The notes beneath the pieces are model-generated. The model did not search any database. It saw only the letters and a list, made by a program, of their open reading frames with translations, and was not told the DNA's origin. Positions 10,813 through 17,939 of a DNA stretch of 39,669 nt are shown piece by piece. Source of the DNA: Priapulus caudatus. Taxonomy: Eukaryota; Priapulida; Priapulimorpha; Priapulimorphida; Priapulidae. Position numbers and translations under genes: made by a program. The stretch is taken from positions 7,146 through 46,814 of the forward strand of contig NW_014578347.1 of NCBI RefSeq assembly GCF_000485595.1, in the 5' to 3' direction. Positions within the stretch are counted from its first letter, which is position 1; every line of letters begins with the position of its first letter.

Positions 10813-11228
10813 CACACNNNNNNNNNNCGCACGCACGCACGCACGCACGCATACACACACACAAACACACACGCACGCACGCACACACGCACGCACACAC
10901 ACACAGCGCGCGTGCGCGTGTGTGTATCGACAGATGTACAATTTATTCAGGGTATATCGAATAGGAATATAGAATATAGAAAGATATATAAAATCGATCA
11001 TGATCTGATCATAGTCGGCTCACCTAACGTCGTCGGTAACTCGGCGCACACCTTGTTGACGCAGCCGTGTGCCGTCATGACGAGCGACGGCGGCGTCGTC
11101 AGCTGTGTGTCGGCAGGCGTCCACAGAAGTACGCTGTCGGTGAATAGTGTCGCGAATATCAAATCGACGACGACGAAGGCGAGAGTCGAGCCTAAAGCCA
11201 CTTTACACGCAATGTTGAGACGATTCAT
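6373..11228 (-). CDS. beta-1,4-galactosyltransferase family gene (4 exons, 3' end missing)
   Basis: Spliced minus-strand gene for a type II Golgi glycosyltransferase (GT7, the vertebrate B4GALT1-6 group) that transfers a sugar from a UDP donor to GlcNAc-type acceptors. Exons 11228-11024, 10119-9866, 9279-9086 and 6495-6373 join in phase through GT/AG sites and give 258 codons plus two bases. In order the protein has a short cytoplasmic start, a membrane anchor (residues about 10-29), a very short stem, KVAIIVPYKNRED, the metal-binding DVD in IFHDVDLLPEND, and WGGEDDD. All four disulfide cysteines of B4GALT1 have counterparts (VCAEL, LCLPRHK, WTCVIF, TYRCDL). Exon lengths of 194 and 123 nt resemble vertebrate exons 3 and 4 (from memory). 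About 80-90 residues, including the second metal-binding Met/His block, should lie in later exons that I did not find in the window. Oddities: His where B4GALT1 has Tyr289, and Leu where it has Gly313. Confidence 0.93.
6697..6851. repeat. Large intronic inverted repeat (64-bp arms)
   Basis: Arms 6697-6760 and 6788-6851 are nearly perfect reverse complements around a 27-base loop. Both carry CTGTCAGATGTTGGTCGGTG and CTGGTCCTGGGCCTGAGAAT or their complements, with a few differences in the GGGCGCCCGG part. The repeat lies in intron 3 of the galactosyltransferase gene and would form a long hairpin in the transcript. No protein is encoded. It is probably a foldback-type miniature transposon; no clear target-site duplication was found. 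Confidence 0.9.
6909..6995 (+). mobile_element. Probable 5' LTR end of a degraded retroelement
   Basis: This segment (AAGATATTAAAGTTTAT, then ACACAAGTTTGGATT, ending AACGTTACA) recurs in direct orientation at 8890-8977 with roughly three quarters of bases shared. Both copies end ACGTTACA. TGGTGCCAGTGACAGTC at 6999-7015, four bases beyond this copy, resembles a tRNA primer-binding site. Together these suggest the U5 ends of paired LTRs in intron 3. The upstream LTR halves are not recognisable. Confidence 0.5.
7016..8589. other. Internal part of possible non-autonomous retroelement; no gene
   Basis: Lies between the two ACGTTACA-ending repeats. It contains a purine-rich leader (about 7135-7450, GAGAGAGA/GGAAGA) and then AT-rich DNA with no reading frame resembling gag or pol. 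Purine runs near 8346-8361 and 8411-8421 could include a polypurine tract. If this is a retroelement it lacks coding capacity. Confidence 0.4.
8590..8800 (+). repeat. GTATACTGCT / TAGTATAGAG minisatellite
   Basis: Tandem GTATACTGCTG-type units (about 11-17 bp, near 8655-8740) flanked on both sides by TAGGATAGTATAGAGTAG units. These are short, interrupted and intronic. Tyr-rich frames on the minus strand come from the repeat. Confidence 0.85.
8890..8977 (+). mobile_element. Probable 3' LTR end of the intron-3 retroelement
   Basis: Direct-repeat partner of 6909-6995 (shared AAGATATTAAAGTTTAT, ACACAAGTTTGGATT and terminal ACGTTACA). It lies 110 bp from exon 3 of the galactosyltransferase. The 5' boundary of this LTR cannot be fixed from sequence alone. 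Confidence 0.5.
9086..9279 (-). CDS. beta4GalT-like exon 3 (metal-binding DVD)
   Basis: The acceptor is TTGTACAG|GCA; the donor that keeps phase is AC|GTACGTGAG. It encodes ANTTEEFNKGRLMNAGFVEA, WTCVIFHDVDLLPENDLNTY, RC and HMTVAVDRYKYT. DVD supplies a metal ligand. FNKGRL replaces the usual FNRxKL, a conservative Arg-to-Lys change near the donor phosphate. There is one residue more than in B4GALT1, just after the exon start. Confidence 0.95.
9866..10119 (-). CDS. beta4GalT-like exon 2 (start of catalytic domain)
   Basis: The acceptor is CTACTTTCAG and the donor CAG|GTATGG. It encodes VGRIKVN (with one base from exon 1), a linker, GGEWRPQD, LCLPRHKVAIIVPYKNRED and HPFLQRQQIHYGIYVVEQ. KVAIIxPYxNRE and LQRQQxxYGIYVxxQ are diagnostic of the family. 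It ends in phase 0, as does its partner exon 3. Confidence 0.95.
10720..10912 (+). repeat. (ACGC)n/(AC)n microsatellite with assembly gap
   Basis: ACGC and ACAC repeats in intron 1 of the galactosyltransferase gene, interrupted by ten N at 10818-10827. The gap length is likely a placeholder. All His/Thr/Arg- or Cys/Val-rich frames here are artefacts. Confidence 0.95.
11024..11228 (-). CDS. beta4GalT-like exon 1 (start, membrane anchor, stem)
   Basis: The ATG at 11228 has A at -3 and an in-frame TGA five codons upstream, so no earlier start is possible in this exon. It encodes MNRLNIACK, a hydrophobic segment (VALGSTLAFVVVDLIFATLF) and a short Thr/Pro-containing stem, ending CAELPTTL plus one base. 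The donor is TTAG|GTGAGC. That base joins TT of exon 2 to give Val, restoring LVGRIKVN, the position of LVGP in B4GALT1. The stem is shorter than in most relatives. Confidence 0.85.
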
Positions 11229-11875
11229 GTTTCTGTGTTGTCACCGCACGCACGCACAATAATTGCGCGGAGTTCCTGGCTCTGCGCGAAGTCTGCGCTC
11301 TCGCGGTCCATCTGCTCTCTCCCATAAACGCGCTGGTATTATAAACGCATGTAAAGATACGTTGTTCGCTGCGTGGCAGCACTGCACAGTGCTCGACTTT
11401 ATTCCCCAGCGCACACGTACGAATTATTGTATTTTTATAGACAAACCGGTTGACCGTAGCACATTGCATTTTCCATAGAGGACGCTTTGCCTTGTAAAAA
11501 AATGTCAGATCACCAGCTCCTGGGCACGCGTGCGTGTTCGTGTATAGTCTGTATAGTACAGTAGTCTGAGTATAGGGCATAGTAAGAGAGGTTACTGTAT
11601 TATAGATATCTATGGTAGAGGGAATGCAGCAACATTGATCATGTCGCTGGAAAAAGTTTCGAGTAAAGTTTGTGGCAAATGTATAAAGTGTATGTTGATT
11701 TTGCAATAAAACTTTATTTGTATATTTAACTAATTAATTGTTTCACGATGCTTATTCAGGCCTTGTATCTTGTATTTTGTATCTTAGGTCCCTCTCTTGT
11801 CTTTCACAGGCCACTCTAATGCAGGTGCGGGGATTATCTAAAGAAACAGGAAATTATGTCTATACCTCCAGTTCT
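11229..11875. other. 5' flank of galactosyltransferase gene; likely 5' UTR and promoter
   Basis: Immediately upstream of the ATG on the minus strand. The first ~110 bases are GC-rich (CGCGCAGAGC, GCGAGAGCGC), and GTTTATAATA near 11336-11346 is TATA-like. Farther out there is nothing I recognise as coding. Whether transcription starts here is an inference from position and composition only. Confidence 0.35.
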
Positions 11876-12091
11876 TTAGATGTTAATACTTCGAATTGAC
11901 AATATCTTTCGTACATGTTCTACTGCTGGTTTGAGTAACCCAGTGTAGTCCCCTCCCCAGTCTTCACTTTGTTTACTGTCCTTATATCTGTTATAAAACT
12001 CACATTTATATAAATGTTCCAAGTTCTCTTTCATATTGTTATTACATAAATTGCACCGGTCATCACAGAAGTTATTTCTAAAATTTATGAA
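11876..12091 (-). pseudogene. LINE reverse transcriptase C-terminal fragment
   Basis: The minus strand is open from about 12091 to a TAA at 11878-11876. It reads FINFRNNFCDDRCNLCN, then KENLEHLYKCEFYN, then a tail ending KILSIRSINI. The C-x2-C followed by H-x3-C pattern is the zinc-knuckle end of a non-LTR retrotransposon ORF. It differs from the fragment at 720-995. It stops abruptly where plus-strand Gypsy-like coding sequence begins, so it is truncated. Confidence 0.8.
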
Positions 12092-12187
12092 TGATGATGA
12101 GGAAGCCGACGGGGGAGAGGACGAGGAAATACCAACGACGGCGAGCCCTCCAGTGAGGAGAAGAGGAAGAGTCAGGAAGCCGCCTTA
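12092..12187 (+). pseudogene. C-terminal end of Gypsy-like pol polyprotein
   Basis: Open on the plus strand to a TAA. It reads an acidic stretch (DDEEADGGEDEEIP), then PVRRRGRVRKPP and the stop. An acidic linker ending in RRxGRxRKPP is typical of the last residues of integrase in Ty3/Gypsy-type elements. The rest of pol is absent because the LINE fragment abuts on the left. It sits 1.4 kb before a polypurine tract and LTR in the same orientation, as expected of a 3' half-element. Confidence 0.65.
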
Positions 12188-12211
12188 ACGGCTAGACTTA
12201 TAAGGGGTGGG

Positions 12212-12565
12212 CCCCAGTAAGGCTGATAGGGTCTATGTCCCCCAGGGTACTGCCGGCACGTACCCTGGGTACGGTCCGCTATACCGGAACGTACCCTGGG
12301 CACCCTCGGTAGCTAAAGCCACTACTATCTAATATGCGGATCGTCACTTCGACTACTCACTGAAACCAGTCTAGGGAGTGCGCCGTACGCTACTCCTATA
12401 CCTAACTTAGTGAACAGAACCGAACGCCTAACGCTAACTCTAACCGCTACCGGCATATCAGCTAGAAAGTTACCAGGGACGTTCCGCGTTATACGGCGGA
12501 CCGCTACCGCAGGGTACGTTTCGTCGCGCCAGTAGCCCTGGGGACATAGACGGGCCTATCAGCGG
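12212..12565. mobile_element. Inverted-repeat insertion nested in the Gypsy-like element
   Basis: The ends are inverted copies: GGCTGATAGGG, TCTATGTCCCCCAGGGTAC at the left, and GTAGCCCTGGGGACATAGAC, GGGCCTATCAGC at the right. Inside there are repeated GTACCCTGGG and CGCTATACCGG motifs that also pair with each other. No coding frame. AGTAAGG occurs just before the left end and four bases after the right end, a possible but imperfect target duplication. Confidence 0.65.
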
Positions 12566-12629
12566 CTAGTAAGGTAAGGTATGGTCGCCAGCAGCAGAAT
12601 ACAGGCAAGAACGTTTTCTGCTTTTTCAG

Positions 12630-12980
12630 ATGGACATCCTGGAGATCCAGGTTGTTNAACGGCTAGCGGAGAGAAGGAGGAAGCTGAGGACAAATTTGCG
12701 AGCGATTGAGGAGGAGGAGAACTATCAGCGGCAACTGGGCCAGGAGGAACGATGCAAGAGGGGGAGAGTGAGAGAAGAAGGAGAGGCTGATGAAGAGAGG
12801 GAACAACAGTTAAGCAGAAGCTTGGAGGAGGCAAACGAAGAGATAGGGCGACTAAGCCGGAGGGTGGAAGAGCTAGAGGAAGGAGAAAAGGTAAAACAGT
12901 TACGCGAGGATTTACTCCTCAGCCCATCGAATAGTGAGAACGATGGCATGGGGAGCGGAATAGCTGGCCGGGAGGGGTAG
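12630..12980 (+). CDS. Coiled-coil ORF of the Gypsy-like element
   Basis: 116 residues from ATG to TAG, with one N at base 12657 giving an unknown residue near position 10. It is highly charged, with Leu spaced in heptads (LSRSLEEANEEIGRLSRRVE and LEEGEKVKQLREDLLL), so a long coiled coil from about residue 10 to 100 is likely. There is no signal peptide, membrane segment or zinc knuckle. It lies between the pol C-terminus and the polypurine tract, where some Gypsy elements carry an extra (often env-position) gene, but it does not look like an envelope. The upstream TTTTTCAG just before the ATG could instead be a splice acceptor. Function unknown. Confidence 0.5.
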   Translation: MDILEIQVVXRLAERRRKLRTNLRAIEEEENYQRQLGQEERCKRGRVREEGEADEEREQQLSRSLEEANEEIGRLSRRVEELEEGEKVKQLREDLLLSPSNSENDGMGSGIAGREG

Positions 12981-13634
12981 AAATAGATAGGCCTATGTGC
13001 ATAAATATATAGCGAGAGAGAGGAGAGTCCCGTATATATATAGTACTTATATCCAGTATCTATATAGTAATCAGGGAACTGTTTAGAACCAAGGCGATAT
13101 TTTTTTTTTTTCGCATATACATATTTTGAATATTATATTGTTAATATAGAGATGAGTCAATGATTAAGCAAAATATATGTAGTTTCATGAATATTGCGAT
13201 AGACGATTGTACGGGTAACAACGATGAGATATTAGATGGTTATTAAAACTTTCACGTACGTGGTAAAACATTTCTATGTACAGTGTCTACTTGCGTCCAC
13301 TTACTAACCATATCTTCAACTCGTAACAATAATGAGATAAGATAAAGACCATAGAATATGACATGACATAAAGGGAGGAAGATCAGGGGTATCCGAGGGC
13401 GGATACCAAGAGAAGTTGGGAGGAAGTAGAAGTAGAGATTTCAGGAGGGATGACGTCATACAACTAGAGACCAGCCACGCAACAGAGGTAGAAAGTTTTT
13501 CCCCAGCGACACAAACAAGCGAGGGGGAAAGGGGTCCCATGGCTACCAGATGTGGGAGATCAGGGAGTTGCGCCATCAGGTACACGCGCCGGGCGTAAGA
13601 GCGGCGCCGGCCGAGCACGTGGCAGACAGGGGGG
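12981..13634 (+). other. 3' untranslated part of Gypsy-like element with polypurine tract
   Basis: Non-coding up to AGACAGGGGGG at 13624-13634, which directly precedes the TGTGAC start of the LTR and is a good polypurine tract. Short frames near 13416-13598 (Ser/Arg/Gly-rich) have no recognisable domain. Confidence 0.5.
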
Positions 13635-14460
13635 TGTGACGCTCAGACATATACTGGACCAGGGGGGTTGCATCACCTGTACACGTGTTAAGCGAAGAGA
13701 GGACAACGGCGAGGCACCTGGTGCACGGGACAGGGAGGCACTGCCAGATTCCTACGTCATCGCAGGCTCCTATATAAGCAGCCATAATCCAATAGTAAAG
13801 TCAGTCAGTCTTCGGACAGCCACGAACGAACGAAGGAACGGACACGAACGAACGAACGAACGGACACGAACGAACGAACGAACGGACACGAACGAACGAA
13901 CGAACGAACGCACGAACGAACGAACGAACGAGCGACTGAGGGAGAGAGAGCGCACACACACCGTCGGAGGGAGAGCCCTGCGAGCCGGACAACGCCCGAG
14001 AAGGTATATACCTTATAATAAGGGAGCTATAGCTTACACACGACAGGGAGACACACTGCCAACCCCAAGTACTCGCGCCGAGTCGCGGAGCACACGACTG
14101 GGAGAGGCAGAGACGGCTACAACATTAACCCGTAGAATAGCTAAGAGAAGTTAAACGTGTAATTACCCAACCAGGTAACGTAAACGTGGCACGAGCAATA
14201 TATATTATATATATCTATACGCTATATTTGAGATACGTGCAGTGAACTTTATTTATGTTATTTGTATATGATGAATAAAACCATCAGTTGTATAAAGACT
14301 ATCTAAGAACTTGCGTTCATTTCACTCTGGATTTTCCTGCTACTGCATCACCGTCCTACCTTCGCGGTAGGAGCGAAAAATGATCCCGAAACAAATAAAT
14401 TCAACGTGCTAACCACAGCACATGGGAAAGTCCAGTGTGGCCACCCCTAGGGCCACTACA
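13635..14460 (+). mobile_element. Gypsy-like 3' LTR
   Basis: Begins TGTGACGC immediately after a polypurine tract and ends GGGCCACTACA. It contains a TATA box (CTCCTATATAAGCAG at about 13769-13783), an (ACGA)n tract downstream, and AATAAAACC near 14275. The end of the LTR matches the minus-strand LTR at 4940-5677. The upstream pol terminus has the same orientation, so this is the 3' LTR of a truncated element. The 200-residue frame that starts before the LTR and runs through it is not a gene. Confidence 0.75.
13822..13932 (+). repeat. (ACGA)n microsatellite inside the LTR
   Basis: Repeats of ACGA with GGAC interruptions (ACGAACGAACGAACGGACAC), about 55 bases past the TATA box, so probably near the start of the retroelement transcript. 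Asn/Glu/Arg/Thr-rich frames are artefacts. Confidence 0.9.
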
Positions 14461-14996
14461 AAACGAGTCACGTACGTGACCAACAAAATGGCGCTTACCA
14501 GTAAACATCAGATAACTTCGTAAATCTATCTTTAATTTTCTGAAAATCGTTATAATCATGTGCAGAAAAAAAAGTGATATACGAAAAAAACTTAATATAT
14601 ATTTGAGAAAGGGTTTGTGCAATAATCCCTCCTTGTAAACTGCTGACGAGTGCTGTGTAGGCTGCCATTTTGTTAATCACGTGACTTGATAATCATGTGA
14701 CTCGACACGTTGCGGTGATTGGCTGCCACTCACGATTTGTCACCAACCGCCGCATAGAAATAGAACATGTTCCATTCCTGCAATTGCAGTCGGCAACCAT
14801 ATTTTCGATCGTAAGAGAACTCATGTCGAGTTTGGTCGCCAATGTTTTTATTGGCGATCTGGCCGGTTTTTGACGTACGATATTCAAATCTTGTCGGCGA
14901 CTAGGTCGTAAGGCCGCCCTAAGCGGGCCTTTAGTCTGTTAGTCTCTTTTAGGCCTGCTGTCGACGGACGCCATCTACTAGTGAATAGCACCTCAG
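14461..14996. other. Spacer, no gene seen
   Basis: AT-rich with short inverted pieces such as AATCACGTGACTTGATAATCATGTGACTC in 14676-14705. No coding signal. Confidence 0.4.
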
Positions 14997-15090
14997 TCTG
15001 CACCATAGAAATAATATAGATAACCTATATATTATTATATGGCATATTAAATAATATATAGGTTATCTATATTATTTCTATGGTCTGCAC
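14997..15090. mobile_element. Perfect hairpin miniature element with flanking TCTGCAC repeats
   Basis: Arms 15003-15035 and 15051-15083 are perfect 33-bp reverse complements (CCATAGAAATAATATAGATA and so on) around a 15-base loop. TCTGCAC occurs at both borders (14997-15003 and 15084-15090), overlapping the arm ends by a base and consistent with a target duplication. A shorter, decayed relative (ACCATAGAAAAAATATAAAT) lies at about 15893-15927 in the same local sequence. Confidence 0.8.
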
Positions 15091-15136
15091 ACTCGATCTA
15101 CATCTATGATCTGCGGACCAAGGAGCTAAATATAAC

Positions 15137-15230
15137 AAGGAGAGAAAGCACCACCATATCTGGCCCAAATTTGGGTTCGGCAGAGACGCTAGAACAGATT
15201 AGTGTTCTATTGTCTCTGGGTTCGGTCTGC
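15137..15230 (+). repeat. Direct repeat unit, copy 1 (TATCTGGCCCAAATTTGGGT)
   Basis: AGCACCACCATATCTGGCCC, then AAATTTGGGTTCGGCAGAGA, then AACAGATTAGTGTTCTATTG and CTCTGGGTTCGGTCTGC recur at 15812-15893 with few differences. The right end abuts a 0.5-kb inverted-repeat insertion. Confidence 0.85.
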
Positions 15231-15739
15231 GCGCTGCGTGATTTTTTTTCCTAGGATAATCAAGAACATAAGGCTTTAGTGAGCGCTGCCATTGGTTGAG
15301 CTTTTTTCGTTGCTCAATGACGTCACAGTGTCGTAATATTCATAGCACATCCATAATCCATAATTCCAATAACCCTGAATAGCCGAACGAGTACAGCACG
15401 GACGTCACGGTTGAATCGAATCCATCAACGTTGGATCGAATCCCATCCGTTTTTTAATTATTTTCCTGTTTTCTGTATTTTTCTATCTTTATCCATTTAA
15501 CAATTTTTTTCCAATTAACGAAAATATTTACATTATTTATTTACAACAATTTAATAACAACAATGAACTTCTACAACAATTAAAAATTTACTTTTTTATA
15601 TATTTTTTTAAATAAGGTTAGGGTCACAATGCACCATAAAACAAGAGTTTGAGGTACGTGATTTGTGTCAACCAATGGCAGCGTTCACTAGAGCCCGATT
15701 ATCCTTTAGTTCTTGATTATCCTAGGGAAAAAAACCACG
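15231..15739. mobile_element. 0.5-kb inverted-repeat element flanked by CGGTCTGC
   Basis: Long imperfect inverted ends: left 15237-15299 (TTTTTTCCTAGGATAATCAA, then GCTGCCATTGGTTGA) and right 15668-15737. The interior is AT-rich and non-coding (GGTTAGGGTCAC, poly-T/A runs). The 8-bp CGGTCTGC directly precedes and follows it (15223-15230, 15740-15747), the size expected of a hAT-type target duplication. The flank may partly be native repeat sequence, because the same motif occurs in the second repeat copy. Confidence 0.7.
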
Positions 15740-15740
15740 C

Positions 15741-16000
15741 GGTCTGCACAGCCGTTTTAGCTGATTATGGTCCATAGATGGCGCCCTTGAGGCGAAAAGC
15801 AGGAGAGGAAGCGCCACCATATCTGGCCCAAATTTGGGTTCGGCAGAGACCCCAGAACAGATTAGTGTTCTATTGTCTCTGGGTTCGGTCTGCACCATAG
15901 AAAAAATATAAATATCTATATTATATAGTCTGCACAGCCGTTTCAGCTGATTATGGTCCATAGATGGTGCCCTTGAGGCGAAAAACACACAGCCAATCCG
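15741..16000 (+). repeat. Tandemly duplicated block with GTCTGCACAGCCG motif
   Basis: GTCTGCACAGCCGTTT, GCTGATTATGGTCCATAGAT and CCTTGAGGCGAAAA occur at about 15742-15799 and again at about 15929-15987. Between them lies the second copy of the 15137-15230 unit plus the decayed hairpin remnant. So a ~185-bp unit is repeated here, with different small elements occupying equivalent positions in different copies. Confidence 0.8.
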
Positions 16001-16388
16001 CTTCCTCTCCTTGTTATATTTAGCGCCTTGCTGCGGAGCAAACTGCATGCAGTGCCCCTTCATACACTCAGGATACCACTGCCACAATCACAGTGCTAGC
16101 ACTATTTTTAAAGTGGGCGGAGCTCTGGGGAAATCTAGCAAATGGAAATTCGTAAACAGCGTATGATTTGAAAGAGGTAACTGAGCGCACAATCCGCGTA
16201 CTATTTCGTATCAATATTTTATCAAATTTTTCATGATATAACGGTCGGATTTTTAATATCTTTGCAACTTTTATTAGTCCAAATCTTATTACATAGGATA
16301 CGAGTAACGTGGCTGTTGTAAAACTTGTAGTAAAAAAGTGTTACAAATTGTAACGGAAATCTACTTGTGGCAGCGGTGAATTGAGCCT
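16001..16388. other. Spacer, no gene seen
   Basis: A few short frames but nothing recognised. No tandem structure. Confidence 0.4.
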
Positions 16389-16568
16389 TGAATTTAGCAC
16401 CCGGCAGATAGATGCGATATGATATGACTACTAGGCACTTAGGATATGACTACTAGGCACTTACAAAAAAACAACCCTAACCCTAACCCTAAAAAAAAGA
16501 AAAGAAATTAAATTAAAGTGCCTAGTAGTCATATCATATCGCATCTTTCTGCCAACACCTGAATTTAG
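16389..16568. mobile_element. Hairpin MITE carrying (CCCTAA)3, with 9-bp target duplication
   Basis: Arms 16403-16440 and 16516-16553 are 38-bp reverse complements with one mismatch (GATGCGATATGATATGACTA). The inner end of the left arm is duplicated (GGATATGACTACTAGGCACT). The loop contains AACCCTAACCCTAACCCTAA, three telomere-type units. TGAATTTAG flanks it at 16389-16397 and 16560-16568; nine bases would suit Mutator-like elements, eight hAT. No coding capacity, so it would depend on enzymes made elsewhere. Confidence 0.8.
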
Positions 16569-17115
16569 GAATTTTGCACAGGGGAGAGATAGTGATCCGC
16601 TAGGGGACGGCTCTGATTGGCTAATTTTGTCTCTTATTTATTTTATTTTTTATTATTTTGGGCTAATTTTGTTTTATTTTAGAATTAGGGATAGNCAGGC
16701 TCAGTTCGAGGAAATACAAAACAAACGAAATCTTATGTCGCAACGAGATGGGGGAGAAAAAATTGTGCAAGGTAACGAGTAAGTAGATTAGGCAGGAAGG
16801 CCTAATATTTGGCTTAATATTTGGCTTAATATTAAGAGTAGATAGATTGCCAGAAATAACGCGAGGGGGCGATATCGTATTGTTTTGTCTGTAGGTTGTA
16901 ATACTATCCCTCCTATGGCGAAAGACCCCCCCCCCTGCATATTTCCCTTGGCAAAAAAGGTCGAATCTGAGTCAAGGTTATAACACACCCTGCTTACGGG
17001 CATGGGCAATGTAGAGGCAGGGGGGGGAGTTTTTTCATGGGGGGAGTGTATGCAATGTTTGTACGCAGCCAGAACGATCTTCACGGTGGTTGGGGGGGGG
17101 GTATCTCGTGGTCTC
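16569..17115. other. Spacer with poly-G/poly-C runs, no gene
   Basis: Contains TTTTATTTTATT runs, one N (16695), a CCCCCCCCCCC run (about 16926-16936) and G runs near 17020 and 17092. The 109-codon minus-strand frame (17117-16788) has a hydrophobic C-terminus but no family signature and depends on homopolymers. Confidence 0.4.
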
Positions 17116-17119
17116 AAAG

Positions 17120-17510
17120 CTGATGATGGTGATGATGGTGATCTGATGATGATGAGGATGATGATGAGGCTGACGACGACGACCGGAAGATGATTGATGA
17201 TAATGATGATGCACTGTGCTACTGCTGATGACGATGATGATGAAATGATGATGAGTGATGAACTGATGATGATGATGATAGATGAACGATGATGTAGACT
17301 GCTGCTACTGCTGGTGACGCTGCTGATGATGATAATGATGATAGCACTGGTGCTACTGGCTGATGACGCTGATGATGATAAGGATGATGATGATAGATGA
17401 TATGGATTGAAAATGATGATGAACTAGATGATGTAACTGATGCTACTGCTGGTGACAGATGAGATGATGAAAATGATGGATGATGAAATGATGATGATGA
17501 TGGCAACTGG
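17120..17510 (+). repeat. (TGATGA)n degenerate microsatellite
   Basis: TGATGA/GATGATGATG triplets interspersed with CTGCTACTGCTGGTGACGCT-type segments, suggesting a higher-order unit of about 55-120 bases. Frames across it (Ser/His-rich) are artefacts. Confidence 0.9.
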
Positions 17511-17669
17511 CTGTTCTGGGGTGATGCTCATTACCAGGTTATCATAGGGTGCTGAGTCAGCATAATTCTTCGAACAACTCCGATTCTCTCTTTCGGAATC
17601 TCATACGTACCTATAACCCTGCAGGCCTGCACACACAGTCACACATGCACGCATGCACATGTCTCAGAA

Positions 17670-17800
17670 CACACACTCTCTCTCTCTCTCTGCGCTCCGC
17701 TCTTTCTATTCTTCTCTCCTCTCTCTCTCTCAGTCTCTCGTACTCCATCTCTCATGTGTCTCTCGTCCGTCTCTTCGTGTCTCTCGTCTCTTAATAGCAC
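17670..17800 (+). repeat. CT-rich microsatellite
   Basis: CTCTCTCTCT with TCGT and CTTCT interruptions. No gene. It is followed at about 17886-17909 by a short GGGAGGGAGGGAGGG tetranucleotide run. Confidence 0.8.
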
Positions 17801-17939
17801 ATGTATGGTTGCGATATGGTCGCAAGGCCGCGCTAATCGATCTGCTGAACAGATAAGGAACATAGCAGACACGAAAAAACTGCTCGGGGGGAGGGAGGGA
17901 GGGAGGGAATGCCGTCTCGTTAAAAATAACAAGCAAATA

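Noticed and set aside
10655-11001. His/Thr/Cys-rich frames across the ten-N gap
   Set aside because: Microsatellite artefacts containing unknown bases.
13552-14154. 200-codon frame through the Gypsy-like LTR
   Set aside because: It crosses the polypurine tract, LTR start, TATA box and (ACGA)n tract, and resembles no protein.
16471-16493. True telomere end
   Set aside because: Only three CCCTAA units within a hairpin element, with unrelated sequence on both sides.
16403-16553. CRISPR-like repeat
   Set aside because: Only two inverted arms, no array of direct repeats with unique spacers, and animal context.
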